From CAZYCC01 sp964645985 (GTDB taxonomy: Bacteria > Bacillota > Clostridia > Oscillospirales > CAG-272), in assembly GCA_964645985.1 (NCBI GenBank), contig CAZYCC010000009.1:1-38501 (forward strand): a DNA stretch of 38,501 nucleotides, in the 5' to 3' direction. Positions 1 to 9,031 of this stretch are shown one piece after another; positions within the stretch are counted from its first letter, which is position 1; every line of letters begins with the position of its first letter. The notes under the pieces were generated by a model. That model searched no databases. It was not told the DNA's origin and was given only the letters and a program-made list of their open reading frames with translations. Both the position numbers and the translations under genes were made by a program.

Positions 1-136
1 TTAGGGAAAAACGATAGCCACCGCACCCCGCCGGCGGGGCAGGGAAGTGTTCACGGAAAAGTTACAATCCTCGCACCGCTCACCGCGCAAGGTTTCCTTT
101 GCGAACGCGAGCCCCGCTTGCGTTCTATCGGCGCGG

Positions 137-580
137 TTATATCCGCACCTGAAAGCGCTCGCCACACTTGGGGCAACGGACGGTGTGCACGCCCGGCTGC
201 TTCGGCAAGCGGAGCGTCGCGCCGCAGCTCTTGACAGGGCACTTGCGGTAGACGTGCGTCTTGCGGTCGCGCCACTTGTTCTTTTGCAGGCGAAAGAAGC
301 CCTTGACCTTATCCCACGCGCGCAGGAATGCCTCGTTTTCGCGGCGGCGCGCGGCGATGTTCGTTGAGAAGACGCGGTAGACCGCGAGACCCGCCGTCGT
401 TATCTCAAGCAGCCCCGCGACAAGGCGGAAGATCCACGCCCACCGAAATCGCAGGAGGAAGAGCGAGATGACCGAGTTGAGGGCGACTAGCGCGACGCTC
501 GCGACAAGCAGCGCCATCGAGAGGCGGTCGGGGCCGTTCCTGCCGCGCATAAAGCGGGTGATTCTGTCGCGAAAACGCAT
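137..580 (-). CDS. Small membrane protein with C-terminal zinc ribbon
   Basis: A 147-residue protein of unknown function. The first 70 residues hold a basic start and two hydrophobic stretches long enough to cross the membrane, followed by a basic linker rich in Arg and Lys. The last 35 residues carry four cysteines as C-x4-C and C-P-K-C, the layout of a zinc ribbon or rubredoxin-like knuckle that should face the cytoplasm. I recall similar two-helix plus zinc-ribbon proteins as widespread in Clostridia, without an assigned role. The start at 580 is chosen over one 33 bases upstream because GGAAAG lies just before it. A 9-bp hairpin (103-125) follows the stop but has no T-run. No partner gene is evident; the neighbouring exporter gene lies upstream on the same strand, about 230 bases away. 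Confidence 0.7.
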   Translation of the reverse strand: MRFRDRITRFMRGRNGPDRLSMALLVASVALVALNSVISLFLLRFRWAWIFRLVAGLLEITTAGLAVYRVFSTNIAARRRENEAFLRAWDKVKGFFRLQKNKWRDRKTHVYRKCPVKSCGATLRLPKQPGVHTVRCPKCGERFQVRI

Positions 581-808
581 AAACTTTCCTTTTCCGTATT
601 GTCGAAAGCGCACACCGGGGCGGGGTGCCGCACCGCAGTTCTCGCAACCGCGCGCGCCCTCGCGCCCTCGCCTCGCTGCCCCGATCGATCTCGCGCTCGC
701 CCGAGAGATCGCCCCGGCCCCCTATCTTCCTTACGGGTACCGGGGATCCCTCGCCCGGGGCCGCGCGAAGGGGATGCCTGGCCTACGGTAAGCGATCCCC
801 CGTGCGCG

Positions 809-3800
809 TTAGTCGGTGCGCAGAGCGATGACCGGGTCTTTCTTTGACGCGACCGATGCCGGGATAAGCCCGGAGATCAGCGTCAGCACCATACTGATGC
901 CGACGAGAATAACGGCGGCCGCCCACGGCAGCACGGCAATGCTGTCGATGCCGGTGAGGTGGTGCAAAATCGCGTTGATGGGGATGCAGAGAAGCAGTGT
1001 CGCCAAAATGCCGAGCACCCCCGATGTGAAGCCGATGATCAGCGTCTCGGCGTTGAAGACCGTGCGGATGTTGCCCTTGGACGCGCCGATCGAGCGCAGA
1101 ATGCCGATCTCCTTTGTGCGCTCAAGCACCGAGATGTAAGTGATGATCCCGATCATAATCGAGGAGACAACGAGCGAGATCGAGACGAAGGCGATGAGGC
1201 CGTAGGAGACGAAGTCGACGATTTGCGTCACCGAGGACATCAGCAGCGCGACATAGTCGGTGTAGCTGATCTGCTCCTCCTCCGGCGCGCTCTCGTTATA
1301 GCGCTCAATAGCTTGCGAAATCGCGTCCTTGTCCTCGAAGCTTGCCGCGTAAATGCTGATGGAGGACGGCTCATCGAGGTTGGCGACGCCGAGTTTCTTG
1401 TAGTTATCCTGCAAGGTGCTGTCCGAAACGACGTTCGGCATAAAGTCGTCATAATAGCGCGCGAGCGTCGCTTCGTCGCACCCGGAGAGATATTCCTCCC
1501 ACGCGGCGGCTATTTTGCGGTTTGCCCCCTCGGCAAAGGAGAGGGGGATCTCCCCCGCTCCCGCCATCCCTCCGAGCGCCGCGTTTCCTTCGGTCGGCGC
1601 CCCCGTGGGGATGTCGTCGCTCGCGCCGCTTGGAGGAAGCGCGCCGTTTGCGGCGTAGTCGGTAATCGTCCCGTCCGCGGGAAGCTCGCCCGCGGGCATA
1701 TCCCCTGTACCGGCACTGCCGGTATTGTCATTGCTCGTGCTCTCGTCGGGGAAAATCTCGCCGCCGTCGACGCTGCCGCCGGGGTCGGTTGCGCCGTCAT
1801 ATGCGGGCAGATCGCCCGAGGTCGACACCGGAGTGTCGCCGGGGTCAAACCCCGGAGCTTCGCCGGGAATCCCACTGTCAATATCGCCGGGATACCCGCT
1901 CGCGTCGCCGCCGGGCAGCCCGTCCGTGGTGCTACCCGCGATAGCACCCCCCGCGCCGCTCGTACCGGTGTCTTCGGGAGTCACGGTCACCGCATCATCC
2001 GGGGCATCGGCGGGATGGGAGGCGGTGCTGTCGCTTGCCGGGTTTGCCGCCTCGGGCGCGCCGGTGTCAGCGCCGCCGCCTGACCCCGGGAGAATGACGT
2101 CCTGCGCGTCCGGCAGGCCCTGCGCGGAGCTTCGCCACGCGGCGGCATAGCTTGCGTACTGCGAGGATGCCGTCTCGTTTGCGAGCGCGGTTACCTTCGC
2201 GTCAAGCTCCTCGTCCGAGAGGGCGGCGACATATCCCGCAACAACCGCGGTGTCCATCCCGGTGCGCTCGGTCCAGGCTGCGGTGAGATAGGCGACCTTC
2301 TGCTCGCGCGTGCGCAGCCCCGCGAGGATCGGCGCGGTCAGCTGCGCGAGTTCTTCCTCGTTCGGTGTCGAGGCGATGGCGAAGAGAGCGCTGCTTGCTT
2401 GGTTGGAGTACTGCGCGAGCAGCATCTGCCGCAGTCCGTCGCGAATCGCGGTGTCCAGCTCCTCATCCGAGTATCCGGCGAGGAATTCGCGAATGGTCTG
2501 CTCGCTGTAGTCGGTCGCCGCGGTGTATTGCTCGACGATGTAATCCTCGCGCGTCGCGCGGTCGGGGTAGGCGCTGAGGTACTCGTCCATTTTTGCCTCG
2601 ATCTCCTCCTCGGGGGGGTTCGAGAGAATCTGCAGGTAAAGATCCGCCTTGCCGGCGTCATCGAGGCTTGCCGCGTACTCGCGGAAGCGCGCGACCTTCT
2701 CGGAGTCGCTCGGCTGATCCTCCTCGGGAATGTAGAAGGGCAGACCCGTGAAAACGTCGTAGTTTTCGCTATCGGGGTCGGTCTGTTTTTGAACGATGGC
2801 GCTCGCCGCTGTCTGCTCGATGGCATATTCGGTTAGCGCGGTCGTGTAGCCGATCGAGCCGCGCAGGATGGGCGAGGTCGTGTCCTCCTTCGGGCGGACG
2901 ATGCCCGAGATGCGAAGTTCTGGCGCGTTCGAGAGGATCATGTCCATCATGACCTCGTCCTCCGAAACGTCCTCGTAGACGCCGTCGCCGTCCTCGTCGC
3001 GGTAAAGATCGCTTGGCAGGATGAGCTTGAGGCGGATGTTTCGAATGTCCTCGTAGCTCCAGCTCTTGTCTTTGATGTCGATCGGATTGCCATGCACCGC
3101 CGCCATCGCAACATCTGTCATCTCCTCGGTGCCGACAAGCCCGAGCGAATATTGCGTTACATCGGTAATTTCGTTGTTCTCATCGAGAACGAGCAGCAGC
3201 TCGCTCTTGTCGCTCGGCCACGCGCCGTCGACAAGGTCATATTGTTCGCGGATCATCTCGCTGACAAGCGCGCCGTCCCCCGTCTCCCCGGTCTTTCCCG
3301 GCAGCAGCTCCTCGAAAACGGTGAACCCGGAAAAATTGGAAACAAGGCCGGTGAAGGCGCTGTCCGCACCCGAGATGTTGGAGAGCAGCTTTTCCACCTC
3401 CGCGTCTGAATATTTCCCGGTGTCAAGGTCCCTTGCGTAGAACTTCATCTCGACATCATAAGAATACTGCACGGTTTTCAGATATTGCTGCACATCCTCG
3501 TCGGTTTCGAGCCAGCGCTTAAAGGCGGCGAGGTCGTTGGTCTTCTTTTCGGCGTTGATCATGCTGTTGATCATCTCGTACATGACCGAGCTCGAGTAGA
3601 CCGCGTCCTTGCCGTGCTCCTTGCCGTCGTCTTTTGTCCCGGTCATACTGCCGAGCAGAGACGAGGCGTCGGTCTCCTCGGCGAGCAGCCGGATGGGGTA
3701 GGAGGCGAGCGTCTCCTCCTGAATCGACTCGATGTAGCTGTTTATCCCGTTTGAAAGTGAGAGAATGAGCGCGATGCCGATGATGCCGATGCTCCCCGCG

Positions 3801-4666
3801 AAGGAGGTGAGGAAGGTGCGCCCTTTCTTTGTCATCAGGTTGTTGAGCGACAGACTGAGCGCCGTCCAAAAGGACATTGAGACTTTCTTTTTCCGAGGCG
3901 CCTTCTTCTTGGGCGCAGTCTCTTTGCCGGTCTTGCCCGCGCCGGTTTTCTCCCGCGAGAGGGATGCCGCCGGCTCCTCTCCCGCCGGCTCGTAGGGGTT
4001 GGTGTCGCTGACGATCTTCCCGTCAAACAGACCCACGGTGCGCGTCGCGTAGCGCTCGGCGAGATCCGGGTTGTGCGTCACCATAATGACAAGGCGATCG
4101 CCGGAGATTTCCTTCAAAATCTCCATAATCTGCACGCTCGTCTCCGAATCGAGCGCGCCGGTCGGCTCGTCGGCGAGGAGAATCTCCGGGTCGTTGACGA
4201 TGGCGCGCGCGATGGCAACCCGCTGCATCTGCCCGCCCGAGAGCTGACTCGGCTTCTTCTTTAGCTGATCCCCGAGCCCAACTCGCTCGAGCGCCGCCTT
4301 CGCGCGCGCGCGCCGCTCCGCCTTCGGCACGCCCGAGAGGGTCAGCGCGAGCTCGACGTTAGACAGGACGCTCTGGTGCGGGATGAGGTTATAACTTTGA
4401 AAGACGAAGCCGACGCTGTGATTGCGGTAGGCATCCCAGTCGGCGTCGCGAAATTCTTTGGTCGATCGCCCGGCGATGAAGAGATCCCCCTCGGTGTAGC
4501 GGTCAAGCCCGCCGATGATATTGAGCAGGGTGGTCTTGCCGCAGCCGGAGGGCCCGAGAATGGCGACGAACTCATTGCGCCGGAAGCGCACCGAGATCCC
4601 GCGCAGCGCGTGCACGACATCGTCCCCGACCTTGTAATCCTTGGTGATGTTCTTCAGTCTCAGCAT
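809..4666 (-). CDS. MacB-like ABC exporter, fused ATPase and FtsX-type permease, giant
   Basis: A 1285-residue single-chain ABC protein. Residues 1-230 are an ATPase with Walker A GPSGCGKTT (38-46), signature LSGGQ near 140 and Walker B ILLADEPTGALD near 160, matching the LolD/MacB group. After a Lys-rich linker comes a first membrane helix (about 285-310), then an extracytoplasmic region of roughly 830 residues, then three C-terminal helices of FtsX type. This is the MacB topology (type VII, mechanotransmission rather than classical transport), which exports peptides or drugs or works on envelope lipoproteins; the substrate here is unknown. The extracytoplasmic part is far longer than in ordinary MacB and includes about 190 residues of Gly/Asp/Pro/Thr-rich low complexity (about 858-1045). 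The start is set by GGGAG seven bases before the ATG at 4666; a longer frame starts at 4690. A TATACT -10 with a poor -35 lies upstream, near 4756-4761. Confidence 0.88.
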   Translation of the reverse strand: MLRLKNITKDYKVGDDVVHALRGISVRFRRNEFVAILGPSGCGKTTLLNIIGGLDRYTEGDLFIAGRSTKEFRDADWDAYRNHSVGFVFQSYNLIPHQSVLSNVELALTLSGVPKAERRARAKAALERVGLGDQLKKKPSQLSGGQMQRVAIARAIVNDPEILLADEPTGALDSETSVQIMEILKEISGDRLVIMVTHNPDLAERYATRTVGLFDGKIVSDTNPYEPAGEEPAASLSREKTGAGKTGKETAPKKKAPRKKKVSMSFWTALSLSLNNLMTKKGRTFLTSFAGSIGIIGIALILSLSNGINSYIESIQEETLASYPIRLLAEETDASSLLGSMTGTKDDGKEHGKDAVYSSSVMYEMINSMINAEKKTNDLAAFKRWLETDEDVQQYLKTVQYSYDVEMKFYARDLDTGKYSDAEVEKLLSNISGADSAFTGLVSNFSGFTVFEELLPGKTGETGDGALVSEMIREQYDLVDGAWPSDKSELLLVLDENNEITDVTQYSLGLVGTEEMTDVAMAAVHGNPIDIKDKSWSYEDIRNIRLKLILPSDLYRDEDGDGVYEDVSEDEVMMDMILSNAPELRISGIVRPKEDTTSPILRGSIGYTTALTEYAIEQTAASAIVQKQTDPDSENYDVFTGLPFYIPEEDQPSDSEKVARFREYAASLDDAGKADLYLQILSNPPEEEIEAKMDEYLSAYPDRATREDYIVEQYTAATDYSEQTIREFLAGYSDEELDTAIRDGLRQMLLAQYSNQASSALFAIASTPNEEELAQLTAPILAGLRTREQKVAYLTAAWTERTGMDTAVVAGYVAALSDEELDAKVTALANETASSQYASYAAAWRSSAQGLPDAQDVILPGSGGGADTGAPEAANPASDSTASHPADAPDDAVTVTPEDTGTSGAGGAIAGSTTDGLPGGDASGYPGDIDSGIPGEAPGFDPGDTPVSTSGDLPAYDGATDPGGSVDGGEIFPDESTSNDNTGSAGTGDMPAGELPADGTITDYAANGALPPSGASDDIPTGAPTEGNAALGGMAGAGEIPLSFAEGANRKIAAAWEEYLSGCDEATLARYYDDFMPNVVSDSTLQDNYKKLGVANLDEPSSISIYAASFEDKDAISQAIERYNESAPEEEQISYTDYVALLMSSVTQIVDFVSYGLIAFVSISLVVSSIMIGIITYISVLERTKEIGILRSIGASKGNIRTVFNAETLIIGFTSGVLGILATLLLCIPINAILHHLTGIDSIAVLPWAAAVILVGISMVLTLISGLIPASVASKKDPVIALRTD

Positions 4667-4979
4667 AAATCCACTCCCTTCACCCGTCAAAATCGAAAGT
4701 AGAACCCAAAAGAGAGCGCGCCCCTTGCGCGAGCCGTTCGATTTGTCTTCTCTTCAGTATACTACCGAATTGTGAATGAAAATTGAATATCCCCCTCGAA
4801 AACTCCGCTCTCGCCGCCGATTTTTCAATAAATTTACAAATCGCGCGGCGCTCCATTCGGGAGCGCGGCGCGCAGCCGGTCGATATGTCCCGCCCGCCGC
4901 GCCGCCGCTCCCCGCCGGTGGGCGAGCCCCGCGCCGCCGCGCGATTCCCTCATGGGAACCTTCATTTCCCCGGCGGGGC

Positions 4980-5008
4980 TTGACGCGCGGGCGCGGGTGT
5001 GGTATACT
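4980..5008 (+). promoter_or_regulatory. Sigma-A type promoter of the superoxide reductase gene
   Basis: TTGACG at 4980-4985 and TATACT at 5003-5008 are separated by exactly 17 bases, with the gene start 34 bases beyond the -10. One mismatch in each box. The 376-base gap between the exporter and this gene holds this promoter and a possible -10 for the exporter facing the other way. Confidence 0.75.
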
Positions 5009-5042
5009 CATGCAGAATATTTTATTCCCACATGGTGACACG

Positions 5043-5426
5043 ATGAAATTTTATCTTTGCGAGAAGTGCGGCAACCTCGTTTGCGCGGTGCAGGAGAGCG
5101 GCGTGCCGCTCATCTGCTGCGGGCAAAAGATGGTAGAGCTTGTCCCCGGAACAAGCGACGGCGCCGCCGAGAAGCATATCCCGGTCGTGACGGTGCAGGG
5201 GTGCACGGTCACCGTGACGGTCGGCAGCGTTGCCCACCCGATGACCCCGGAGCACGCGATCACTTGGATAGCCTTAGAGACCGCGCGCGGCGCGCAGCGC
5301 AAGGCCCTGCCCCCGAGTGGTGCCCCGACGGCGACCTTCGCCCTCACGCAGGATGACCGCCCGATCGCCGCCTACGCCTACTGCAACCTCCACGGCCTGT
5401 GGAAGGCGGAGATCCCCTCTGCGTAA
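5043..5426 (+). CDS. dfx: Desulfoferrodoxin-type superoxide reductase
   Basis: A 127-residue two-domain superoxide reductase, which reduces superoxide to hydrogen peroxide in the cytoplasm of anaerobes with electrons from rubredoxin. The N-terminal desulforedoxin domain has the four iron-binding cysteines C6, C9, C25 and C26. The C-terminal catalytic domain keeps the Fe(His4Cys) ligands: H45 (in KHIPV), H65, H71, C114 and H117 (in CNLHG). The usual Glu-Lys before the first histidine (E43-K44) is present. Length is normal for the class. The start is preceded by GGTGA and fits the family N-terminus. The 3' half of the gene is repeated downstream inside a perfect 373-bp tandem duplication, but this copy is complete. 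Confidence 0.93.
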   Translation: MKFYLCEKCGNLVCAVQESGVPLICCGQKMVELVPGTSDGAAEKHIPVVTVQGCTVTVTVGSVAHPMTPEHAITWIALETARGAQRKALPPSGAPTATFALTQDDRPIAAYAYCNLHGLWKAEIPSA

Positions 5427-5492
5427 ACGCACTTTGGCGGCTCGCCGGCAACATCGGCGCACCGCCTCACCCCGGTTTTCCTAACGGGTTCG

Positions 5493-5729
5493 ATGATGGA
5501 AGAACTTATCCCTCAGTTTTTCGGGCGCGAGGTCGCCGTCTATACAACCGGCGATTCCGGCACCGTGGTCTACGGTATCCCGCGCGAGGTTTCGCACGGC
5601 GCGCTCCTCCTCGAGGAGCCCGGAGCACGCGATCACTTGGATAGCCTTAGAGACCGCGCGCGGCGCGCAGCGCAAGGCCCTGCCCCCGAGTGGTGCCCCG
5701 ACGGCGACCTTCGCCCTCACGCAGGATGA
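5493..5729 (+). pseudogene. Chimeric first copy of the small barrel-like gene
   Basis: The first 44 codons match the intact small gene at 5866 exactly. The reading frame then runs across the duplication junction (5618/5619) into the dfx 3' fragment in a foreign frame, because 373 is not a multiple of three. The resulting tail is Arg-rich and resembles nothing. It is a by-product of the duplication and probably not functional, although its upstream region is identical to that of the intact copy. Confidence 0.75.
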
Positions 5730-5799
5730 CCGCCCGATCGCCGCCTACGCCTACTGCAACCTCCACGGCCTGTGGAAGGCGGAGATCCCCTCTGCGTAA
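5619..5799 (+). pseudogene. 3' fragment of dfx in the second repeat copy
   Basis: This repeats the C-terminal 60 or so codons of the superoxide reductase, including the CNLHG motif and the same TAA stop, without any N-terminal part or start. It exists only because of the 373-bp tandem duplication. Confidence 0.85.
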
Positions 5800-5865
5800 A
5801 CGCACTTTGGCGGCTCGCCGGCAACATCGGCGCACCGCCTCACCCCGGTTTTCCTAACGGGTTCG

Positions 5866-6063
5866 ATGATGGAAGAACTTATCCCTCAGTTTTTCGGGCG
5901 CGAGGTCGCCGTCTATACAACCGGCGATTCCGGCACCGTGGTCTACGGTATCCCGCGCGAGGTTTCGCACGGCGCGCTCCTCCTCGAGGAGCCCGGCGGC
6001 AGGTTTTGCCTCGTCAACCTCGCGAAGGTCGTTCGCGTGGAGGATGTCAAGCGCGCAAAGTAG
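5866..6063 (+). CDS. Small LSm/SH3-barrel-like protein of unknown function
   Basis: A 65-residue protein; a second in-frame ATG directly after the first would shorten it by one residue. The pattern is a short N-terminal helix, then alternating hydrophobic strands of the form G-x-x-V-x-V-Y, V-V-Y-G, A-L-L-L-E, and a final strand around L-V-N-L-x-K-V-V-R-V. That order resembles small Sm/Hfq-like or SH3-like barrels, which in Clostridia include short proteins of unknown role. This is inference from pattern only. Before the duplication it would have lain 66 bases after dfx and probably been co-transcribed with it. No clear ribosome binding site is seen. About 150 bases of C-rich DNA with nothing recognisable separate it from proS. 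Confidence 0.55.
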   Translation: MMEELIPQFFGREVAVYTTGDSGTVVYGIPREVSHGALLLEEPGGRFCLVNLAKVVRVEDVKRAK

Positions 6064-6217
6064 CGCCCCCGCCCCTCCCGCTCCGCTCCGCTCCCGCACC
6101 CTCTCGGCGAGCTTGCGCGTGGTTTTCCCGCCGTGCGCCGCTCCCGCGCCCTTTTGACGATGGGCGCCCCCGCGGTGACGGTTTTCGCACACCCTCTCTT
6201 TTCAAGGAGTTTCCCCT

Positions 6218-7669
6218 ATGGCTAAACCAAGCGGCAAGGCGGTCGCCGAAATCACCGCGATGGACGAGGATTTCACCCGCTGGTATACCGACGTCGTCAC
6301 CAAGGCGGAGCTCGCGGGCTACGCGGGCGCCGGGCTCAAGGGCTGTATGATTATCCGCCCGTACGGCTACGCCATCTGGGAGGCGATGCAGCGCGATCTC
6401 GACGCCCGCTTCAAGGCGCTCGGGCACGAGAATGTCTATATGCCGCTCTTCATCCCCGAGAGCCTTTTGCAGAAGGAAAAGGATCATGTGGAGGGCTTCG
6501 CGCCCGAGTGCGCGTGGGTGACAGTCGGCGGGGACGCTCCTTTGCAGGAGCGGCTCTGCGTGCGCCCGACGAGCGAGACGCTCTTCTGCCTGCACTTCAA
6601 GGACATCATCCACTCCTACCGAGACCTGCCGAAGCTCTACAATCAGTGGGTCAATGTCGTGCGCTGGGAGAAGACAACCCGCCCCTTCCTGCGCACGAGT
6701 GAGTTCCTCTGGCAGGAGGGGCACACGATGCACGAGACCGAGGAGGAGGCGCGCGAGGAGACCCTGCGAATGCTGCGCGTCTACGAGAGTTTTTACCGTG
6801 AGACACTCGCCATCCCCGCCGTGACCGGCCGCAAGACCGAAAAGGAAAAGTTCGCGGGCGCCGTTGAGACCTACACCATCGAGCCGATGATGCATAACGG
6901 CGTCGCCCTGCAGGGCGGCACCTCGCACTACTTCGGAGACGGCTTCGCGCGCGCCTTCGACATCACCTACACCGCCCGCGACAACACCCTGCGCTATCCG
7001 CACCAGACCTCTTGGGGCGTTTCCACGCGGATGATTGGCGCGGTGATCATGACGCACGGAGACGACAGCGGGCTCATTTTGCCGCCCGGCGTTGCGCCCA
7101 TTCAGGTCGCCCTTATCCCGGTGGCGATGCACAAGGAGGGGGTTCTCGAGGCAGCGGTCGCCCTGCGCGACCGCCTCGCGGGGGCAGGCATTCGCTGCAA
7201 GGTCGACGAGAGCGACAACTCCGCCGGCTGGAAGTTTGCCGAGTACGAAATGAAGGGCGTTCCGCTGCGGCTCGAACTCGGCCCGCGTGACATCGAGGCG
7301 GGCAGCTGTGTCCTCGTCTCCCGCGTGACCGGCGAAAAGAAAGTGGTCCCGCTCGGCGGCATCGAGCGCGAGGTGCAGGCCTCGCTCGCCGCCGTTCACG
7401 ACGAGCTGCTCTCCCGCGCCGAGCGCAACCTCACCGCGCGCACGCATGACGCGACGACGATGGACGAGCTGCTCACCCTCTCGCAGGAGTCGCCCGGTTT
7501 TATCCGCGCAATGTGGTGCGGCGACCCCGCCTGCGAGGACGAAATTAAGGATCGCACCGGCGGCGTCAAGTCGCGCTGCATCCCCTTTCACGAGGACAAA
7601 ATCGCAGACCGTTGCGTCTGCTGCGGCCGCCCCGCGAAGCACATGGTCGTTTGGGGCAAGCAGTACTGA
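6218..7669 (+). CDS. proS: Prolyl-tRNA synthetase, archaeal/eukaryotic type
   Basis: A 483-residue class II aminoacyl-tRNA synthetase that charges tRNA-Pro. It is the short type lacking the bacterial insertion domain. Motif 2 is seen in the RPTSET and FLRTSEFLWQEGHT segments (about 120-170), motif 3 lies near TSWGVSTR (about 265), and an anticodon-binding domain starts near residue 290. The C-terminal domain ends in paired cysteines (C-x2-C near residues 466-469 with further Cys at about 430 and 435) and a final Tyr, typical of this type, where it binds zinc. AAGGAG nine bases before the ATG decides the start. Bacteria using this type are scattered and it is common in several Clostridia. No T-box leader was seen in the short upstream region. 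asnA follows after 141 bases. Confidence 0.96.
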   Translation: MAKPSGKAVAEITAMDEDFTRWYTDVVTKAELAGYAGAGLKGCMIIRPYGYAIWEAMQRDLDARFKALGHENVYMPLFIPESLLQKEKDHVEGFAPECAWVTVGGDAPLQERLCVRPTSETLFCLHFKDIIHSYRDLPKLYNQWVNVVRWEKTTRPFLRTSEFLWQEGHTMHETEEEAREETLRMLRVYESFYRETLAIPAVTGRKTEKEKFAGAVETYTIEPMMHNGVALQGGTSHYFGDGFARAFDITYTARDNTLRYPHQTSWGVSTRMIGAVIMTHGDDSGLILPPGVAPIQVALIPVAMHKEGVLEAAVALRDRLAGAGIRCKVDESDNSAGWKFAEYEMKGVPLRLELGPRDIEAGSCVLVSRVTGEKKVVPLGGIEREVQASLAAVHDELLSRAERNLTARTHDATTMDELLTLSQESPGFIRAMWCGDPACEDEIKDRTGGVKSRCIPFHEDKIADRCVCCGRPAKHMVVWGKQY

Positions 7670-7810
7670 GGCGCTCCCGCGCCCCCTTGCCCTGCGCGCC
7701 GCGCTCGCTCGAACTTCCCCTATTCGCTCTTCGATTTTGGCTTTTCCGCGGGATGGCAGCCGCGCCCCCGCGTTTTCCGATACTATACCCCCACCCACAA
7801 GGAGCTTCCC

Positions 7811-8830
7811 ATGTCTACCCCCGCGAAATTTTTCCTGCCGGAGGGCTACCGACCCTCGCTTGACTTTACCGCGACGCAGGACGCCATTAAGATGGCGAAG
7901 GACGTTTTCGAGGCGAACCTCGCCGCCGCGCTCAATCTGCGCCGCGTTACGGCGCCGGTCATCGTCACCAAAGAGAGCGGTATCAACGACGACCTCAACG
8001 GCGTCGAGCGCAAGGTCGACTTCACGATGAAGGAGATTGGCGGCACCGCCGAGGTGGTGCAGTCTCTTGCCAAGTGGAAGAGAATGGCGCTTTATCGCTA
8101 CGGCTTTGCGCCGGACACGGGTCTATATACCGATATGAACGCGATTCGCCGCGACGATGAGGCGGACAACCTCCACTCGATCTTCGTCGATCAGTGGGAC
8201 TGGGAGCGCGTCATCACCCCCGCGGAGCGCAATGTCGATTTCCTCAAGGAGATCGTGCGCACTATCGTCTTCGCCGTCGTCGGGACGAAGAACACGCTAA
8301 ATATGCGCTTCCCCGCGCTCAAGAGCAAGCTCTCGGGCGATGTTTCCTTTATCACCACCACAGAACTTGAGGAAACCTACCCGGATCTATCCCCGAAGGA
8401 GCGTGAAAACGCCTATGTGCGCGAACACAAGACGGCGTTCGTTATGCAAATCGGCGGCGCGCTGCGCGACGGCAAGCCGCACGACGGCCGCGCCCCCGAC
8501 TACGACGACTGGGACCTCAACGGCGACATCCTCTTCTGGGACGACACGCTCGGCAGCGCGCTTGAGGTCTCCTCGATGGGTATCCGCGTCGACGCCGCCT
8601 CGCTCGACCGCCAGCTCACCATTTGCGGCGCCGACGATCGGCGCAAATTCGAGTATCACCGCCTCATTCTTGACGGGACGATGCCGCTGACCATCGGCGG
8701 CGGGATCGGGCAGTCGCGCCTCTGCATGCTCCTTCTTGAGAAGGCGCATATCGGCGAGGTGCAGGTCTCGGTTTGGCCGCCTGAAACTCTCGCCGCTGCC
8801 GCCGCAGCCGGCGTTCCGATCCTGCAGTAA
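7811..8830 (+). CDS. asnA: Aspartate-ammonia ligase (asparagine synthetase A)
   Basis: A 339-residue AsnA, which makes asparagine from aspartate, ammonia and ATP in the cytoplasm; it is related to class II aminoacyl-tRNA synthetases. Recognisable family segments are APVIV-x-K-ESGINDDLNG (about 47-62), VDF near residue 70, VQSLAKWKR, the DQWDWE segment (about 130) and a C-terminal GGGIGQSR motif with the motif-3 arginine (about 296-303). Length is normal for the family. AAGGAG eight bases before the ATG supports the start. It follows proS on the same strand, and expression probably ends at the hairpin at 9005-9025. The convergent gene on the other side is dnaK. Confidence 0.96.
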   Translation: MSTPAKFFLPEGYRPSLDFTATQDAIKMAKDVFEANLAAALNLRRVTAPVIVTKESGINDDLNGVERKVDFTMKEIGGTAEVVQSLAKWKRMALYRYGFAPDTGLYTDMNAIRRDDEADNLHSIFVDQWDWERVITPAERNVDFLKEIVRTIVFAVVGTKNTLNMRFPALKSKLSGDVSFITTTELEETYPDLSPKERENAYVREHKTAFVMQIGGALRDGKPHDGRAPDYDDWDLNGDILFWDDTLGSALEVSSMGIRVDAASLDRQLTICGADDRRKFEYHRLILDGTMPLTIGGGIGQSRLCMLLLEKAHIGEVQVSVWPPETLAAAAAAGVPILQ

Positions 8831-9000
8831 AGGGCTCGCTCGCGCGAGGGGGAGCCCCGCCCCGCGGAGCACTCCCACAGCCTTGCAAAGGCAACCGCCG
8901 CGGCAATTCTCCCGCAACCTCGCAAAGTCTATTTCCGAGCGGTACAGGGGGGTCTTTCCGACAAACCCCGCGCCCGCTGCTCCGGTGCAACTCCCGTACA

Positions 9001-9031
9001 AAAAGGCTCCCGCTTCGCGGGAGCCTTTTTT
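9001..9031. terminator. Two-way intrinsic terminator between asnA and dnaK
   Basis: A 9-bp perfect stem GGCTCCCGC / GCGGGAGCC (9005-9013 and 9017-9025) with a three-base loop is flanked by five A on the left and six T on the right, so it works as an intrinsic terminator on either strand. It serves the convergent asnA (plus) and dnaK (minus). The rest of the 337-base gap holds only short GC hairpins. Confidence 0.9.

Larger units (their letters stand above)
5246..5991. repeat. Perfect 373-bp tandem duplication (two copies)
   Basis: Bases 5246-5618 and 5619-5991 appear identical throughout, judged by reading and by identical translations on both strands. Each unit holds the last 60 or so codons of dfx, the 66-base spacer and the first part of the small downstream gene. 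The five bases CCCGG occur at the left edge, at the internal junction and at the right edge (5992-5996), as expected for a duplication by microhomology or template slippage. An assembly error is an alternative. Confidence 0.95.

Noticed and set aside
103..125. Terminator after the zinc-ribbon protein gene
   Set aside because: The 9-bp hairpin is real but no T-run follows on the minus strand.
6047..7798. Long minus-strand frame of 583 codons opposite proS
   Set aside because: It mirrors proS in a GC-rich genome, has no recognisable motif, and proS itself is complete and convincing.
7670..7810. Promoter before asnA (GATACTATA)
   Set aside because: A -10-like string is present but nothing resembling a -35 box at the right distance; asnA may be read from the proS transcript.
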